Below are positions 14,605 through 14,687 of a stretch of 14,687 nt of DNA, piece after piece; the first letter of the stretch is position 1, and each line of letters begins with the position of its first letter. The notes under the pieces are model-generated. The model was not told the DNA's origin, searched no databases, and worked only from the letters and a program-made list of their open reading frames with translations. This DNA comes from Myxococcales bacterium UBA5297 (lineage in GTDB: Bacteria; Myxococcota; Myxococcia; Myxococcales; UBA5297): positions 2,655 through 17,341 of the forward strand of contig DHSB01000158.1 of assembly GCA_002408385.1 (NCBI GenBank), written 5' to 3'. The translations under genes were made by a program, and so were the position numbers.

Positions 14605-14687
14605 CGGACCTGTGGGTTCGGTCGGACGACCTGTTGGTTCCTGCGGACGGTCTGTGGTTCCTGCGGACGACCTGTAGGTTCCTCCGG
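14605..14687. repeat. About 21-bp tandem repeat running off the right edge
   Basis: Units begin CGGAC: 14605-14622 (18 bp), 14623-14643 (21), 14644-14663 (20) and 14664-14684 (21), then a new CGG at the edge. The common core is CGGACGACCTGTNGGTTCCTG. Length differences of one base show it is not a coding repeat. It is unrelated to the 44-bp array at the left end. The 59 bp between the lytic transglycosylase stop and the array hold nothing recognisable. Confidence 0.88.

Overview
The window is high-GC DNA from a Gram-negative bacterium. Evidence for an outer membrane is a lipobox lipoprotein, a small beta-barrel protein and a periplasmic Slt-type lytic transglycosylase. The giant cysteine-repeat lipoprotein with PPC-like C-terminal domains and an 'ETD..LC....KQCG' module is a style I associate with Myxococcota and related former Deltaproteobacteria. 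That taxonomic guess is inference. No rRNA, tRNA or CRISPR array was found.

Layout, left to right. The left edge lies in a 44-bp tandem repeat (1-330). It is followed by an EamA-type transporter (412-1275, +). A REP-like intergenic element separates this from a convergent two-gene unit on the minus strand: a 1112-residue cysteine-rich repeat lipoprotein (5786-2448) and then an MscS-type channel (2414-1476). A 449-bp divergent region follows. Next is a tight plus-strand run: nhaC-type antiporter (6236-7678), SAM methyltransferase (7691-8572) and UbiA-family prenyltransferase (8569-9399). Converging on it is a minus-strand pair, a four-helix membrane protein (11064-10570) and a radical SAM/SPASM-type enzyme (10573-9380), whose 3' end overlaps the prenyltransferase gene by 20 bp. 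A small outer-membrane barrel gene (11243-11869, +) appears to lack a canonical start codon and ends at a strong hairpin terminator. The 513-bp gap after it holds a highly structured segment (about 12055-12330) that looks like the 5' part of a group II intron without its reverse transcriptase. A TPR-like/SLT lytic transglycosylase (12383-14545, +) follows, and the right edge lies in a second, about 21-bp, tandem repeat.

How the genes may work together. The lipoprotein and MscS genes are 33 bp apart and look like one transcript at the cell envelope. The methyltransferase, UbiA, radical SAM and membrane-protein genes bring together prenyl transfer to an acceptor, methylation and radical chemistry in two abutting operons. 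This could be a membrane-lipid or prenylated-metabolite pathway, but no product can be named from sequence alone. I see no defence system or complete mobile element. The points most worth a second look are the prenyltransferase/radical SAM cluster, the ACG start, the intron-like RNA remnant and the two-class cysteine-repeat lipoprotein.
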